The notes under the pieces: model-generated
Told to the model about the DNA's origin: nothing
The model's database searches: none
What the model saw: the letters and a program-made list of their open reading frames with translations, nothing else
Assembly: GCA_963509715.1 (NCBI GenBank)
Contig: CAUPCB010000021.1
Location: 1-27,254, forward strand
Direction of reading: 5' to 3'
DNA length: 27,254 nt
Source of the DNA: JABCPE02 sp963509715
Lineage (GTDB): Bacteria; Bacteroidota; Bacteroidia; Flavobacteriales; Weeksellaceae
In this document: positions 15,161-22,173 of the stretch, in pieces
How positions within the stretch are numbered: the stretch's first letter is position 1
Layout of the letters: every line of letters begins with the position of its first letter
Program-made: the position numbers and the translations under genes

Positions 15161-15937
15161 TTAGAACCCAAACTTTCCATTTTGGTGCTTCCAGTTTTCT
15201 TTTGGTGCAATCGGCTCTATGGTATCCCAGTGTTCTGCTATTTTTCCGTTCTCCACTCGGAAAAGGTCATAGAAAGAAGAATGCACACCACCTATCTGCC
15301 CTTCGCTCACAGTCAAAACAAAATTTCCTTCGCCCAAAACTTTGTGAATTTTATCGTATTTCATGGTAATTCCCTGCTTCGCCATTGCTTCCAAAGCGCT
15401 TCCCAAACCTGAGAGGTTATCTGGAATCTGCGGATTGTGCTGGAGATAATTGTCCCCATCAAAATACTGCGCCAATCGCTCCATTCTGCCATTTACCAAT
15501 ATATCTTCCACGAAATTCTGCACCAGTGTTTTGTTGGCTTCGGTTTTGTCAAGGTCTTTTACTTCAGTTGTTCCGTCGGTCATTGTTCGTCCGCTTGGAT
15601 TTGGCTGGTTTGGTTTTTCTTGTAGGTTGTCCCAGTGCTCTACGATTTTACCATTTTCAAAACGGAAGATATCAAACCCGATTTTTTCACCAAAGAAATT
15701 GTAATCAGTATGTGCAAACACATAGTCGCCATCCTGAAAAACTCGCAGGGTATTCACACGGGCAGACCCCGCAGGAAGCGCCTGCAACGCCTCTCCGAAA
15801 CCTGCTAATCCATCACCTATCAAGAGATTGTGCTGTTTGTAATTATCAGCGTTGATGTATCCTACTGGCTCAGCAGCGCCTGTTTCTATTGCTTTTAATA
15901 ACTCTACTACTTGTTGTTTTCTGTTTACTTGTGTCAT
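15161..15937 (-). CDS. Tandem SnoaL/NTF2-like protein
   Basis: 258 residues, no signal peptide, so probably cytoplasmic. It is an internal duplication of a SnoaL-like (NTF2 superfamily) domain: NYKQHN at 32-37 recurs as NYLQHN at 163-168, and FRFENGKIVEHWD at 91-103 recurs as FRVENGKIAEHWD at 226-238. The conserved His-Asn and Glu-His-Trp-Asp positions are the family's usual pocket residues. Domains of this kind act as isomerases, cyclases or hydrolases, or only bind ligands, so no reaction is assigned. It lies 90 bases downstream of a Crp/Fnr gene, has its own -7 box, and has a Crp/Fnr-type palindrome just upstream, which suggests control by that regulator. Confidence 0.82.
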   Translation of the reverse strand: MTQVNRKQQVVELLKAIETGAAEPVGYINADNYKQHNLLIGDGLAGFGEALQALPAGSARVNTLRVFQDGDYVFAHTDYNFFGEKIGFDIFRFENGKIVEHWDNLQEKPNQPNPSGRTMTDGTTEVKDLDKTEANKTLVQNFVEDILVNGRMERLAQYFDGDNYLQHNPQIPDNLSGLGSALEAMAKQGITMKYDKIHKVLGEGNFVLTVSEGQIGGVHSSFYDLFRVENGKIAEHWDTIEPIAPKENWKHQNGKFGF

Positions 15938-15987
15938 AACCTTTGTATTTTATTTTGTTAATATTAATTTGCTTTTAATTTCTGGGA

Positions 15988-15995
15988 CAAAGGTA
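15988..15995 (-). promoter_or_regulatory. Promoter -7 box of the SnoaL-like gene
   Basis: TACCTTTG on the minus strand matches TAnnTTTG. The start codon is 50 bases downstream. A palindrome lies 21 bases upstream, where a -33 element or an activator would be. Confidence 0.55.
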
Positions 15996-16016
15996 TAGGC
16001 TTTAGAAACGGAAAAC

Positions 16017-16032
16017 ATTGAACAAGTTCAAT
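16017..16032. promoter_or_regulatory. Crp/Fnr-type operator candidate
   Basis: ATTGAAC-AA-GTTCAAT, a perfect 7+2+7 palindrome containing TTGA-N6-TCAA, the core shape of FNR/CRP-family sites. It overlaps the stop codon of the Crp/Fnr gene. Its centre falls about 41 bases upstream of the start site predicted from the -7 box at 15988-15995, the position used by class II activators. Confidence 0.6.
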
Positions 16033-16606
16033 AAAACATTTTCCTGCGAATTTTACTTACAAACTCATGGGTTACACCAAGGTAAGCGGCAATTTGTATA
16101 TTCGTAAGGCGCTGGGCAATTTGTGGATATTGGGCAAGAAATTCCTTGTATCGCTCCTCGGCGGTCTTGCTGAGATTGTCTATCATACGGCGCTGGAGGG
16201 CGATATGGGTTTTGAGAGTCATTATCCTGAAAAGATGTTCCGCTATGGGAATATGCTCAAAAGCATACTGCTTGTCCTGATGAGAAATAAGCAGAACTTC
16301 ACTGTCTTCCAGCGCCTGAATATAGAGCTGGGAAGGAATTTGGTTCATAAAACTATCAAAATCTGTCACCCACCAGTCTTCCGCACCGAAGAAAAGCACC
16401 TGCTCATTTCCATTTCGGTCAATGTGATAAATGCGAAACAGCCCTTTGGTGATAAAGGCTTCAAATCTGCAGACTTCTCCCTTTTGAAGAAGAAATTCTT
16501 TCTTTTTAATTTTCTTTTCGGTAAAAAGCGAACACAGCTGAGCTATCTGTTCTTCTTTATCTTTAATATGTTTCGCGAAATGGCTCTGCAACAAAGAAAT
16601 ATCCAA
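16028..16606 (-). CDS. Crp/Fnr family transcriptional regulator
   Basis: 192 residues. The N-terminal cyclic-nucleotide-binding-like beta-roll (about 25-115) has LLQKGEVCRFEAFITKGLFR and NGNEQVLFFGAEDWW, then a long dimer helix and a short winged-helix (about 150-192) with IAAYLGVTHEFVSKIRR. In the recognition helix Glu181 and Ser184 line up with Glu209 and Ser212 of FNR, and Lys185 with Arg213. There is no N-terminal Cys cluster, so it is not an iron-sulphur sensor, and the phosphate-binding Arg-Ala of cAMP-binding Crp is not evident. The start is TTG at 16606; no ATG is available before the upstream in-frame stop, and the -7 box at 16628-16635 fits this start. It precedes the SnoaL-like gene. 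Confidence 0.87.
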   Translation of the reverse strand: MDISLLQSHFAKHIKDKEEQIAQLCSLFTEKKIKKKEFLLQKGEVCRFEAFITKGLFRIYHIDRNGNEQVLFFGAEDWWVTDFDSFMNQIPSQLYIQALEDSEVLLISHQDKQYAFEHIPIAEHLFRIMTLKTHIALQRRMIDNLSKTAEERYKEFLAQYPQIAQRLTNIQIAAYLGVTHEFVSKIRRKMFY

Positions 16607-16627
16607 GGAAATACTATTTTATTGATA

Positions 16628-16635
16628 CAAAAATA
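16628..16635 (-). promoter_or_regulatory. Promoter -7 box of the Crp/Fnr gene
   Basis: TATTTTTG on the minus strand, 21 bases upstream of the TTG start codon. It supports that unusual start. Confidence 0.55.
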
Positions 16636-16669
16636 ATGAATTTACACCCAATAAAAATCTTTTCTTATT

Positions 16670-17245
16670 TTAATCCGCAAAATCCTGCGCGAATGATTTT
16701 ATTTCAGGGAAGAAAATTTCGTATTTCTCATGGAGGAAATCTTTATTTGCTAAAAACGCAGGGAATACATTGGTGGTTTTGTCCAGAAACTGGGCTTTGT
16801 TCACCACATTCCGAAAGCTGTACTCTATCCCCCACTCATTTCGGTAGTTGTAGAGCCAGTCGTCCTGCTGCATCTTATCCAAAACTTTTTTGAAAACCTC
16901 GGGCAGAAATTCCTCGTATCGGCGGAGGACAGCATAGACCCTTTGCGAATGCTCCTGCCACTCGCGCTGGGAATTTTCGGCGGTATCATTTGCGAGGAAA
17001 TAGTCAAACGCCACATCCACAAACGCCCCAGAATACAATTTTACCAGCGGTCGGAAAGGCGCCTTCGCCTCGTGTATCAACGGATGCGCATCCGTGAAAG
17101 TGTCTATCGCTCTGTGCAATTTTATACCTTTCTGTATGCTTTCTGGAAGGCGGGCAACATCTCTGTTCTTCACAAAATCCGCAATCATATTGCCGACGAG
17201 CTGTTCCTCGGAAAAAGAAAGATAAGAATGAGCTAAAAAATTCAT
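16670..17245 (-). CDS. ACP phosphodiesterase-like protein (AcpH/DUF479 family)
   Basis: The family founder, E. coli AcpH, removes the phosphopantetheine arm from acyl carrier protein. The 191-residue protein starts MNFLAHSYLSFSEEQLVGNM and has the family motifs NMIADFVKNRDV, GIKLHRAIDTFTDAHPL and GAFVDVAFDYFLAND, whose His and Asp residues form the presumed metal site. I start at ATG 17245; the frame is open 11 codons further, but the family begins at MNFLAHS. Length is close to the usual 190-195. It lies 50 bases downstream of radA on the same strand, with no clear terminator between, so the two may share a transcript. In Bacteroidota the ACP activity of these proteins is largely untested, as far as I know. 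Confidence 0.85.
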   Translation of the reverse strand: MNFLAHSYLSFSEEQLVGNMIADFVKNRDVARLPESIQKGIKLHRAIDTFTDAHPLIHEAKAPFRPLVKLYSGAFVDVAFDYFLANDTAENSQREWQEHSQRVYAVLRRYEEFLPEVFKKVLDKMQQDDWLYNYRNEWGIEYSFRNVVNKAQFLDKTTNVFPAFLANKDFLHEKYEIFFPEIKSFAQDFAD

Positions 17246-17295
17246 TTTGTATTCTGCATTTAAAGTTGATAAAGCCAATAAAAACCGCCTACTTC

Positions 17296-18648
17296 CTAAA
17301 ACAATCTCTGATGAAAATCCTCTATTTTGCTGACTTCCACAAGTTCTATTTTAAAGCCTTTTTTAGGAAGTTTGTTTTGTTTAGAAATGAAAATCCTCTC
17401 GTAGCCTAATTTCTCCGCCTCCAAAATTCTTTTCTCCACCTGCGGAACAGGACGAATCTCTCCGCTGAGCCCTATTTCTCCCGCAAAACAAACATTATCT
17501 GATATCGCTTCATCTTCATTGGAAGAAAGAATAGCCGCCACTACTGCCAAATCCAGCGCCGTGTCGCCTGTTTTCATTCCTCCCGTGATATTCAGGAAAA
17601 CATCCTTCGCGCCAAGCATAAAACCTGCCCGCTTTTCTAAAACCGCAAGGAGCATATTCAGCCTCTTGCTGTCAAAACCTGTGGAACTACGCTGCGGCGT
17701 TCCATAGACTGCACTGCTTACCAATGCCTGAATTTCCAGAAGCATGGCTCTGTTTCCCTCCAAAGTAACTGCCACTGCATTCCCTGAAAGGTCTTCGGAT
17801 TTTTTGGTAATGAGGATTTCGGAAGGGTTTTTTATTTCTTTTAATCCTGCTGAAATCATTTCATAAATCCCAATTTCAGAAGTAGAACCAAATCTGTTCT
17901 TGCTCACTCTCAGCAATCGGAAAAGGTGATTTCTGTCGCCATCAAAATTGAGAACTACATCCACCATATGTTCTAGGACTTTTGGCCCTGCTATCTGTCC
18001 ATCCTTCGTGATATGTCCCACTAGGAAAACTGGAATATTGGTCTCTTTAGCAAATTTAATAACCTCCGAAGAGCATTCTCTAATCTGCGAAACTGTCCCT
18101 GGCGAACTCTCTATCATCTGGGACTGAAGCGTCTGGATACTGTCTATAATCACAAAATCTGGCTGAAGTTTTTTCGCCTCGGAAAGGATTTTTTCCACTG
18201 AAGTTTCGGTGTAGAGGAAACAATTTGGATTTTGGATTTCGGTAAGTCTGTCCGCTCTCATTTTTATCTGTGACGCGCTCTCCTCTCCTGAAACATAGAG
18301 TATTTTTTTCTTCATTTTCAGGGCAAGCTGCAGGAGCAGTGTAGATTTCCCAATCCCTGGTTCGCCGCCTATCAAGGTAACCGAACCCAGCACGATACCT
18401 CCGCCCAACACTCTATTCAGCTCCTCGCTGGGAGTTTTTATACGATGTTCGGCATTGACTTCTACATCTGTTATCGTCACCACTTTTTGTTTTCCTTCGC
18501 CCAAAATATGGTAGGTAGGCGACTTTGATTTTTCTACAATTTTCTCCACCAGAGTATTCCAAGAACCGCAGTTCCTGCACTGTCCAAGCCACTGTGAATA
18601 CTGCGTTCCGCAATTCTGACAGAAATATGCTGTTTTTACTTTTGCCAC
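17296..18648 (-). CDS. radA: DNA repair protein RadA
   Basis: RadA is a RecA-like ATPase with helicase activity that extends recombination intermediates. The 450-residue protein has an N-terminal zinc finger (Cys10, Cys13, Cys24, Cys27), Walker A GEPGIGKST (95-103), Walker B VIIDSIQTLQ, the RadA-specific motif KNRFG, and a C-terminal Lon-protease-like domain with GDTALDLAVVAAILSS and FAGEIGLSGEIRPV. Length is normal. The start is GTG at 18648 (no in-frame ATG just upstream), giving MAKVKTAYFCQNCG. It is divergent from the mlaE gene with only 51 bases between the two starts. Confidence 0.96.
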   Translation of the reverse strand: MAKVKTAYFCQNCGTQYSQWLGQCRNCGSWNTLVEKIVEKSKSPTYHILGEGKQKVVTITDVEVNAEHRIKTPSEELNRVLGGGIVLGSVTLIGGEPGIGKSTLLLQLALKMKKKILYVSGEESASQIKMRADRLTEIQNPNCFLYTETSVEKILSEAKKLQPDFVIIDSIQTLQSQMIESSPGTVSQIRECSSEVIKFAKETNIPVFLVGHITKDGQIAGPKVLEHMVDVVLNFDGDRNHLFRLLRVSKNRFGSTSEIGIYEMISAGLKEIKNPSEILITKKSEDLSGNAVAVTLEGNRAMLLEIQALVSSAVYGTPQRSSTGFDSKRLNMLLAVLEKRAGFMLGAKDVFLNITGGMKTGDTALDLAVVAAILSSNEDEAISDNVCFAGEIGLSGEIRPVPQVEKRILEAEKLGYERIFISKQNKLPKKGFKIELVEVSKIEDFHQRLF

Positions 18649-18687
18649 AAATGATATTTTAGGTGGTGCAATTTAAACAAAAAAGAT

Positions 18688-18695
18688 TATTTTTG
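18688..18695 (+). promoter_or_regulatory. Promoter -7 box of the mlaE-mlaF genes
   Basis: TATTTTTG, full match to TAnnTTTG. Only 4 bases separate it from the ATG at 18700, so the mRNA would be leaderless or start at the second Met (18709). Confidence 0.5.
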
Positions 18696-18699
18696 CATC

Positions 18700-19449
18700 A
18701 TGTTTAGAATGTTCAGAAGTTTAGGAGAATATGTGCTCCTTTTAGGAAAGGTTCTGAGAAAACCACAGAAATCCAAGGTTTTTTCAAAGCTTTTCATGAG
18801 AGAAATCAACGATTTGGGGGTTGATTCTTTTGGTTTAGTATTATTCACTTCCCTGTTTGTGGGGGCGGTGGTCGCTATACAGATGTATAATAACTTTAGC
18901 ACGGCATCTATTCCCATTCCGCTGCCATATGTAGGACACGCTACCAAAGTGGTTCTCATCTTGGAATTTTCACCTACGATTATCAGTGTGATTTTAGCAG
19001 GGAAAGTGGGTTCTTACATCGCGTCTTCTATTGGAACAATGCGAGTGACAGAACAGATTGATGCTCTGGATATTATGGGAGTAAACTCGGCTAACTTCCT
19101 GATTCTTCCGAAGATTTTGGCTTGTGTTATTTTTAATCCTTTACTCATTGCTATCAGTATCGTAGTAGGAGTTTTTGGAGGATATCTGGCGGGGGTTTTC
19201 ACTGGCTCTTGGACAGAATCCAACTATATCACGGGAGTTCAGATGGATTTTCCTACATTCTTTATTTGGTATGCTTTTATGAAAACGGCGGTTTTTGCGT
19301 TTCTGATTGCAACCATCCCAGCGTATTTCGGCTATAATGTAAAAGGCGGATCACTGGAAGTAGGGCGTGCAAGTACCCAAGCGGTAGTTTGGACTATTGT
19401 AGCCATCATCATTGCTAACTTAATTTTAACTCAAATGTTCTTAGGCTAA
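18700..19449 (+). CDS. MlaE family ABC transporter permease
   Basis: Inner-membrane permease of the MlaE/YrbE family, which moves phospholipids or related lipids between the two membranes. The 249-residue protein has an amphipathic N-terminus, then DLGVDSFGLVLFTSLFVGAVVAIQMY, the family signature region with LEFSPTIISVILAGKVGSYIAS, MRVTEQIDALDIMGVNS, and several membrane helices to the C-terminus ending ILTQMFLG. Met1 and Met4 (18709) are both possible starts. It overlaps mlaF by one base (TAATG), a sign of translational coupling. No MCE-domain (mlaD) gene follows in this window, so the periplasmic partner is either further away or elsewhere. Confidence 0.92.
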   Translation: MFRMFRSLGEYVLLLGKVLRKPQKSKVFSKLFMREINDLGVDSFGLVLFTSLFVGAVVAIQMYNNFSTASIPIPLPYVGHATKVVLILEFSPTIISVILAGKVGSYIASSIGTMRVTEQIDALDIMGVNSANFLILPKILACVIFNPLLIAISIVVGVFGGYLAGVFTGSWTESNYITGVQMDFPTFFIWYAFMKTAVFAFLIATIPAYFGYNVKGGSLEVGRASTQAVVWTIVAIIIANLILTQMFLG

Positions 19450-20222
19450 TGATAGAAGTAGTAGATTTAAAGAAAAGTTTTGGGGACACCGAAATTCTAA
19501 AAGGAGTAACCACCACGCTGGAGTCAGGGAAAATAAACCTAATTATAGGGCAGAGTGGTTCTGGGAAAACTGTATTTTTGAAGTCATTATTAAATGTCTT
19601 TGAACCCACCAGTGGCAGCATCCTCTTCGATGGGCGAAACATCGTAGAAATGACTCCTAAACAAAAACAAGAACTGAGAGCAGAAATAGGAACGGTATTC
19701 CAAGGGAGTGCGCTGTTTGACTCTATGACTGTGGAGGAAAACATCATGTTCCCGCTGGATATGTTTACCAACCTCACCTATACCGAGAAGAAAAAACGGG
19801 TAAAAGAAGTAATAGACGATGTTCATCTAGAAAATGCAGACCACAAGTATCCATCCGAAATTTCTGGGGGGATGCAGAAAAGGGTTGCCATCGCGAGAGC
19901 CATCGTGAACAATCCTAAATATCTCTTCTGTGATGAGCCAAACTCTGGGCTAGACCCTTATACATCGAAGGTTATAGATGATCTAATCAAAGAAATTACC
20001 CGAAGATATAACACCACTACCATCATCAACACCCACGATATGAACTCAGTGATGACCATCGGTGAGAAAATCGTATATCTAAGAAAAGGTGTGAAAGAAT
20101 GGGAAGGGAATAAAGATATCCTCATCAATGCAGAAAGCCAATATTTAATAGATTTTGTTTATTCTTCCGAATTATTCAAAGAATTGAGACAATATTTATT
20201 AAATAACAATAAAAATGTTTAA
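19449..20222 (+). CDS. MlaF-type ABC transporter ATP-binding protein
   Basis: ATPase partner of the MlaE permease. 257 residues with Walker A GQSGSGKT (34-41), Q-loop region AEIGTVFQGSALFDSMTVEENIMFPL, ABC signature ISGGMQKRVAIARA, Walker B YLFCDEPNSGLDP, and the H-loop IINTHDM. The signature SGGMQKR and the phrase FQGSALFDSMTVEENI are characteristic of the MlaF branch. A 35-residue C-terminal tail after the H-loop region may contact the partner subunit. Translationally coupled to the permease by the one-base overlap at 19449. Confidence 0.93.
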   Translation: MIEVVDLKKSFGDTEILKGVTTTLESGKINLIIGQSGSGKTVFLKSLLNVFEPTSGSILFDGRNIVEMTPKQKQELRAEIGTVFQGSALFDSMTVEENIMFPLDMFTNLTYTEKKKRVKEVIDDVHLENADHKYPSEISGGMQKRVAIARAIVNNPKYLFCDEPNSGLDPYTSKVIDDLIKEITRRYNTTTIINTHDMNSVMTIGEKIVYLRKGVKEWEGNKDILINAESQYLIDFVYSSELFKELRQYLLNNNKNV

Positions 20223-20259
20223 TTTCCGTTATAGTCCTATCAGATTAAATTCAAATATT

Positions 20260-20877
20260 ATGAAAAAGATTTCAAGTATGGCTCTTTTAGGGCTTTCATT
20301 AATGGGATTTTCACAAGTGAAAATAGGTGTAAAAGCGAATGTTTTGCTTAATACAAGTTCTTCCAAATGGTCTGAAATAAAAAGATCTGTACTGGATTAC
20401 ACAGATTCTGGCAGCAAAAGTGCAGGGTTTAATGTAGGGCTTTCAGCTAGAATAAACCTCCCTTCAACTCCACTGTTCATCATGCCTGAAATTTATTACA
20501 CTTCTTTTAATAATTCATTCACTGAAAGAAGAACTAAAACGACTTTGAAAGCAAAAACCAACAGAATAGATGTTCCTGTATTAGTCGGAGTAAACCTTAT
20601 TTCGGATAATCTAGGGGTTTTCGTAGGGCCTGTGGCTTCCTACAACCTTGCAAAAGAAAATACATGGAATAATTTCAAAGAAAATGCAGGGAACAAATTC
20701 ACAGTTGGCTATCAGGTTGGTGCAGAGGCTAGATTGTCTAACTTCATCATCAATGCGAGATACGAAGGAAGTTTCTCCAAAGACCAAAGAGATTTTATCA
20801 ACAACAACATTTCCGAAACTGTGAGATATGACAACCGTCCTAGCTTCGTAGTTCTGGGGGTTGGGTATGAATTTTAG
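20260..20877 (+). CDS. PorT-like outer-membrane beta-barrel protein
   Basis: 205 residues. I start at ATG 20260 because a clear signal peptide begins there (MKKISSMALLGLSLMGFSQ). The frame is open to 20215, but that stretch overlaps mlaF and is not signal-like. The mature protein alternates like a barrel: VKIGVKANVLLNT, AGFNVGLSARINL, LFIMPEIYYTSF, RIDVPVLVGVNLISDNLGVFVGPVASYNL, FTVGYQVGAEARLSNFIINARYEGSF, and the final strand SFVVLGVGYEF ending in Phe. This matches the porin-family outer-membrane beta-barrel type (PorT-like, OMP_b-brl_2). It lies 37 bases after mlaF with no visible promoter, so it may be co-transcribed. The function is unknown. Confidence 0.82.
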   Translation: MKKISSMALLGLSLMGFSQVKIGVKANVLLNTSSSKWSEIKRSVLDYTDSGSKSAGFNVGLSARINLPSTPLFIMPEIYYTSFNNSFTERRTKTTLKAKTNRIDVPVLVGVNLISDNLGVFVGPVASYNLAKENTWNNFKENAGNKFTVGYQVGAEARLSNFIINARYEGSFSKDQRDFINNNISETVRYDNRPSFVVLGVGYEF

Positions 20878-20899
20878 ATTTAAATTTTTATCATTAAAC

Positions 20900-20933
20900 A
20901 AAAAAAGCTTGGGAAAATTCCCAAGCTTTTTTA
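20900..20933. terminator. Bidirectional terminator
   Basis: AAAAAAGCTTGGGAA and TTCCCAAGCTTTTTT around AA. A very strong stem between the convergent barrel gene and the small coiled-coil membrane protein gene. Confidence 0.92.
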
Positions 20934-20938
20934 TTTCT

Positions 20939-21223
20939 TTAAACATTAGAAGAACCATTATTGATGTTCTCCACTTTCTTTTCTAATTCTTTGTTTTGTT
21001 TCTGTAATTGGGCAAACTGCTTTCTTTTTTCCTCCTCTCTTATGGCTGAACCTTTACTAATATAGCCCACTATTCCACCGATGATAAGACCGATTCCTAT
21101 TCCGCCCATCACTCCCATCATGTGGGACATCGTGATTTTTTCTAACAAAAAATCTGTGGAATAATAAAACATCGCTCCCGAAATAAGCAACAAAATCCCT
21201 CCTACTATTGATAAACTTTTCAT
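20939..21223 (-). CDS. Small two-helix membrane protein with coiled-coil tail
   Basis: 94 residues, not recognised. The first hydrophobic segment is about 4-24 (LSIVGGILLLISGAMFYYS) and the second, Gly-rich, about 35-57 (GVMGGIGIGLIIGGIVGYI). The rest (about 64-90) is a charged helix with heptad-like Leu/Val spacing (QFAQLQKQNKELEKKVENI), likely a coiled coil that makes dimers or binds a partner. The two helices place both ends on the same side. It begins 15 bases after the M48 peptidase gene and is surely in its operon, so it may be an accessory of that protease. This is inference from position only. Confidence 0.75.
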   Translation of the reverse strand: MKSLSIVGGILLLISGAMFYYSTDFLLEKITMSHMMGVMGGIGIGLIIGGIVGYISKGSAIREEEKRKQFAQLQKQNKELEKKVENINNGSSNV

Positions 21224-21238
21224 ACTCTTTATTTAAAT

Positions 21239-22042
21239 TTATTTTCCTCCTGATGCTCTATAATATTCTAATGCTTTAGGCATGTATTTATCCATATCTT
21301 TTCTTCTGTTCTCTGGACTTGGGTGAGTAGAGAGAAACTCTGGCTGTCTTGCTCCACCAGATGCCGCCTCCATTCTATGCCAGAAAGGCTGGGCTTCCCT
21401 AGGGTCATACCCTGCTATCGCCATTAGGTAAAGTCCCATTTCATCCGCTTCCAGCTCCTGCTTTCTTCCGTATGCCAGAAGTCCTACTTGTGCTCCTATC
21501 GGATACAACTGGTTAAAAACCGATGCCATTGCATTATTCCTAATCGCTCCACTGACCAATGTTCCTCCCACTTGAGCTAACATTGCTGAAGAAATTCTCT
21601 CATTTCCGTGTCCTGCCAGTGCATGGGCTACTTCGTGTCCCATAACCACAGCCACACCTGTTTCTGTCTTACATATAGGCATAATTCCTGTGTAGAATGC
21701 TACCTTCCCGCCTGGCATACACCATGCATTGATTTGTTTGTCTTCAATCAAGTTAAATTCCCAATTATAGCTTGACAAAGCCTTTTCCCTACCAATCGCT
21801 TTATAATAGCTTTCCGCTGCATTTTTTATTCTCTGTCCTACATTTTTTACTTGTTTTGCTTCATTGGTATTGCTTATTACTTTTGATTTAGACAAAGTAT
21901 TTCTATACTGGGTGAGTGCCATCTGCGCTAGTTCGCTGTCATTCTGAAACTGCAGACTGCTTCGCCCTGTCATAGGGTTCGTAACACAAGCTACAAACAC
22001 TGCTGAACATAGTAACCCTGAGGCTAAAACTTTTACTTTCAT
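21239..22042 (-). CDS. M48 family metalloprotease lipoprotein (LoiP/YggG-like)
   Basis: Zinc metalloprotease of the envelope. The 267-residue protein has a lipoprotein signal with lipobox FVAC (Cys19) followed by NPMTGRSSLQF, a common opening of Bacteroidota M48 lipoproteins. The catalytic motif HEVAH is at 136-140 and the third zinc ligand is in ELEAD (196-200), followed by EMGLYLMAIAGYDP. The C-terminal LSTHPSPENRRKDM is also family-typical. It is complete and should be active. In E. coli the relative LoiP degrades misfolded outer-membrane proteins (family knowledge). First gene of a two-gene operon. Confidence 0.93.
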   Translation of the reverse strand: MKVKVLASGLLCSAVFVACVTNPMTGRSSLQFQNDSELAQMALTQYRNTLSKSKVISNTNEAKQVKNVGQRIKNAAESYYKAIGREKALSSYNWEFNLIEDKQINAWCMPGGKVAFYTGIMPICKTETGVAVVMGHEVAHALAGHGNERISSAMLAQVGGTLVSGAIRNNAMASVFNQLYPIGAQVGLLAYGRKQELEADEMGLYLMAIAGYDPREAQPFWHRMEAASGGARQPEFLSTHPSPENRRKDMDKYMPKALEYYRASGGK

Positions 22043-22077
22043 ATTTTAAATTTTATCCAAATGTATAAATTTTCGTT

Positions 22078-22085
22078 CAAATATA
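22078..22085 (-). promoter_or_regulatory. Promoter -7 box of the M48 gene
   Basis: TATATTTG on the minus strand, 35 bases upstream of the start codon. A second candidate, TACATTTG, lies closer at 22058-22065. I cannot say which is used. Confidence 0.4.
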
Positions 22086-22139
22086 AATAAAAGTTCAATT
22101 TATTGTTATTAAGTCTTTTTTATTTTTCAAGATTTGCTT

Positions 22140-22147
22140 TAAATTTG
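22140..22147 (+). promoter_or_regulatory. Promoter -7 box of the AspT/YidE-type transporter gene
   Basis: TAAATTTG, 26 bases upstream of the ATG at 22174. No clear -33 element at the usual distance. Confidence 0.45.
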
Positions 22148-22173
22148 CAACGGATAAAAACTATATATAATCG

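Noticed and set aside
15385..15855. 156-codon open frame on the plus strand
   Set aside because: It is antisense to the SnoaL-like gene, whose duplicated motifs and terminator show that the minus strand is coding.
16067..16636. 189-codon open frame on the plus strand
   Set aside because: It is antisense to the Crp/Fnr gene, which has clear cNMP-like and HTH domains; the plus-strand product matches no family I know.
14093..17245. Defence or toxin-antitoxin island in the run of small accessory genes
   Set aside because: The genes are an I9-like lipoprotein, a GyrI-like protein, an NTF2-like protein, a Crp/Fnr regulator and an AcpH-like protein, most with separate promoters or terminators; nothing shows nuclease, toxin or mobile-element features.
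20215..20259. Upstream start for the PorT-like barrel gene
   Set aside because: It overlaps mlaF, and the signal peptide begins at 20260.
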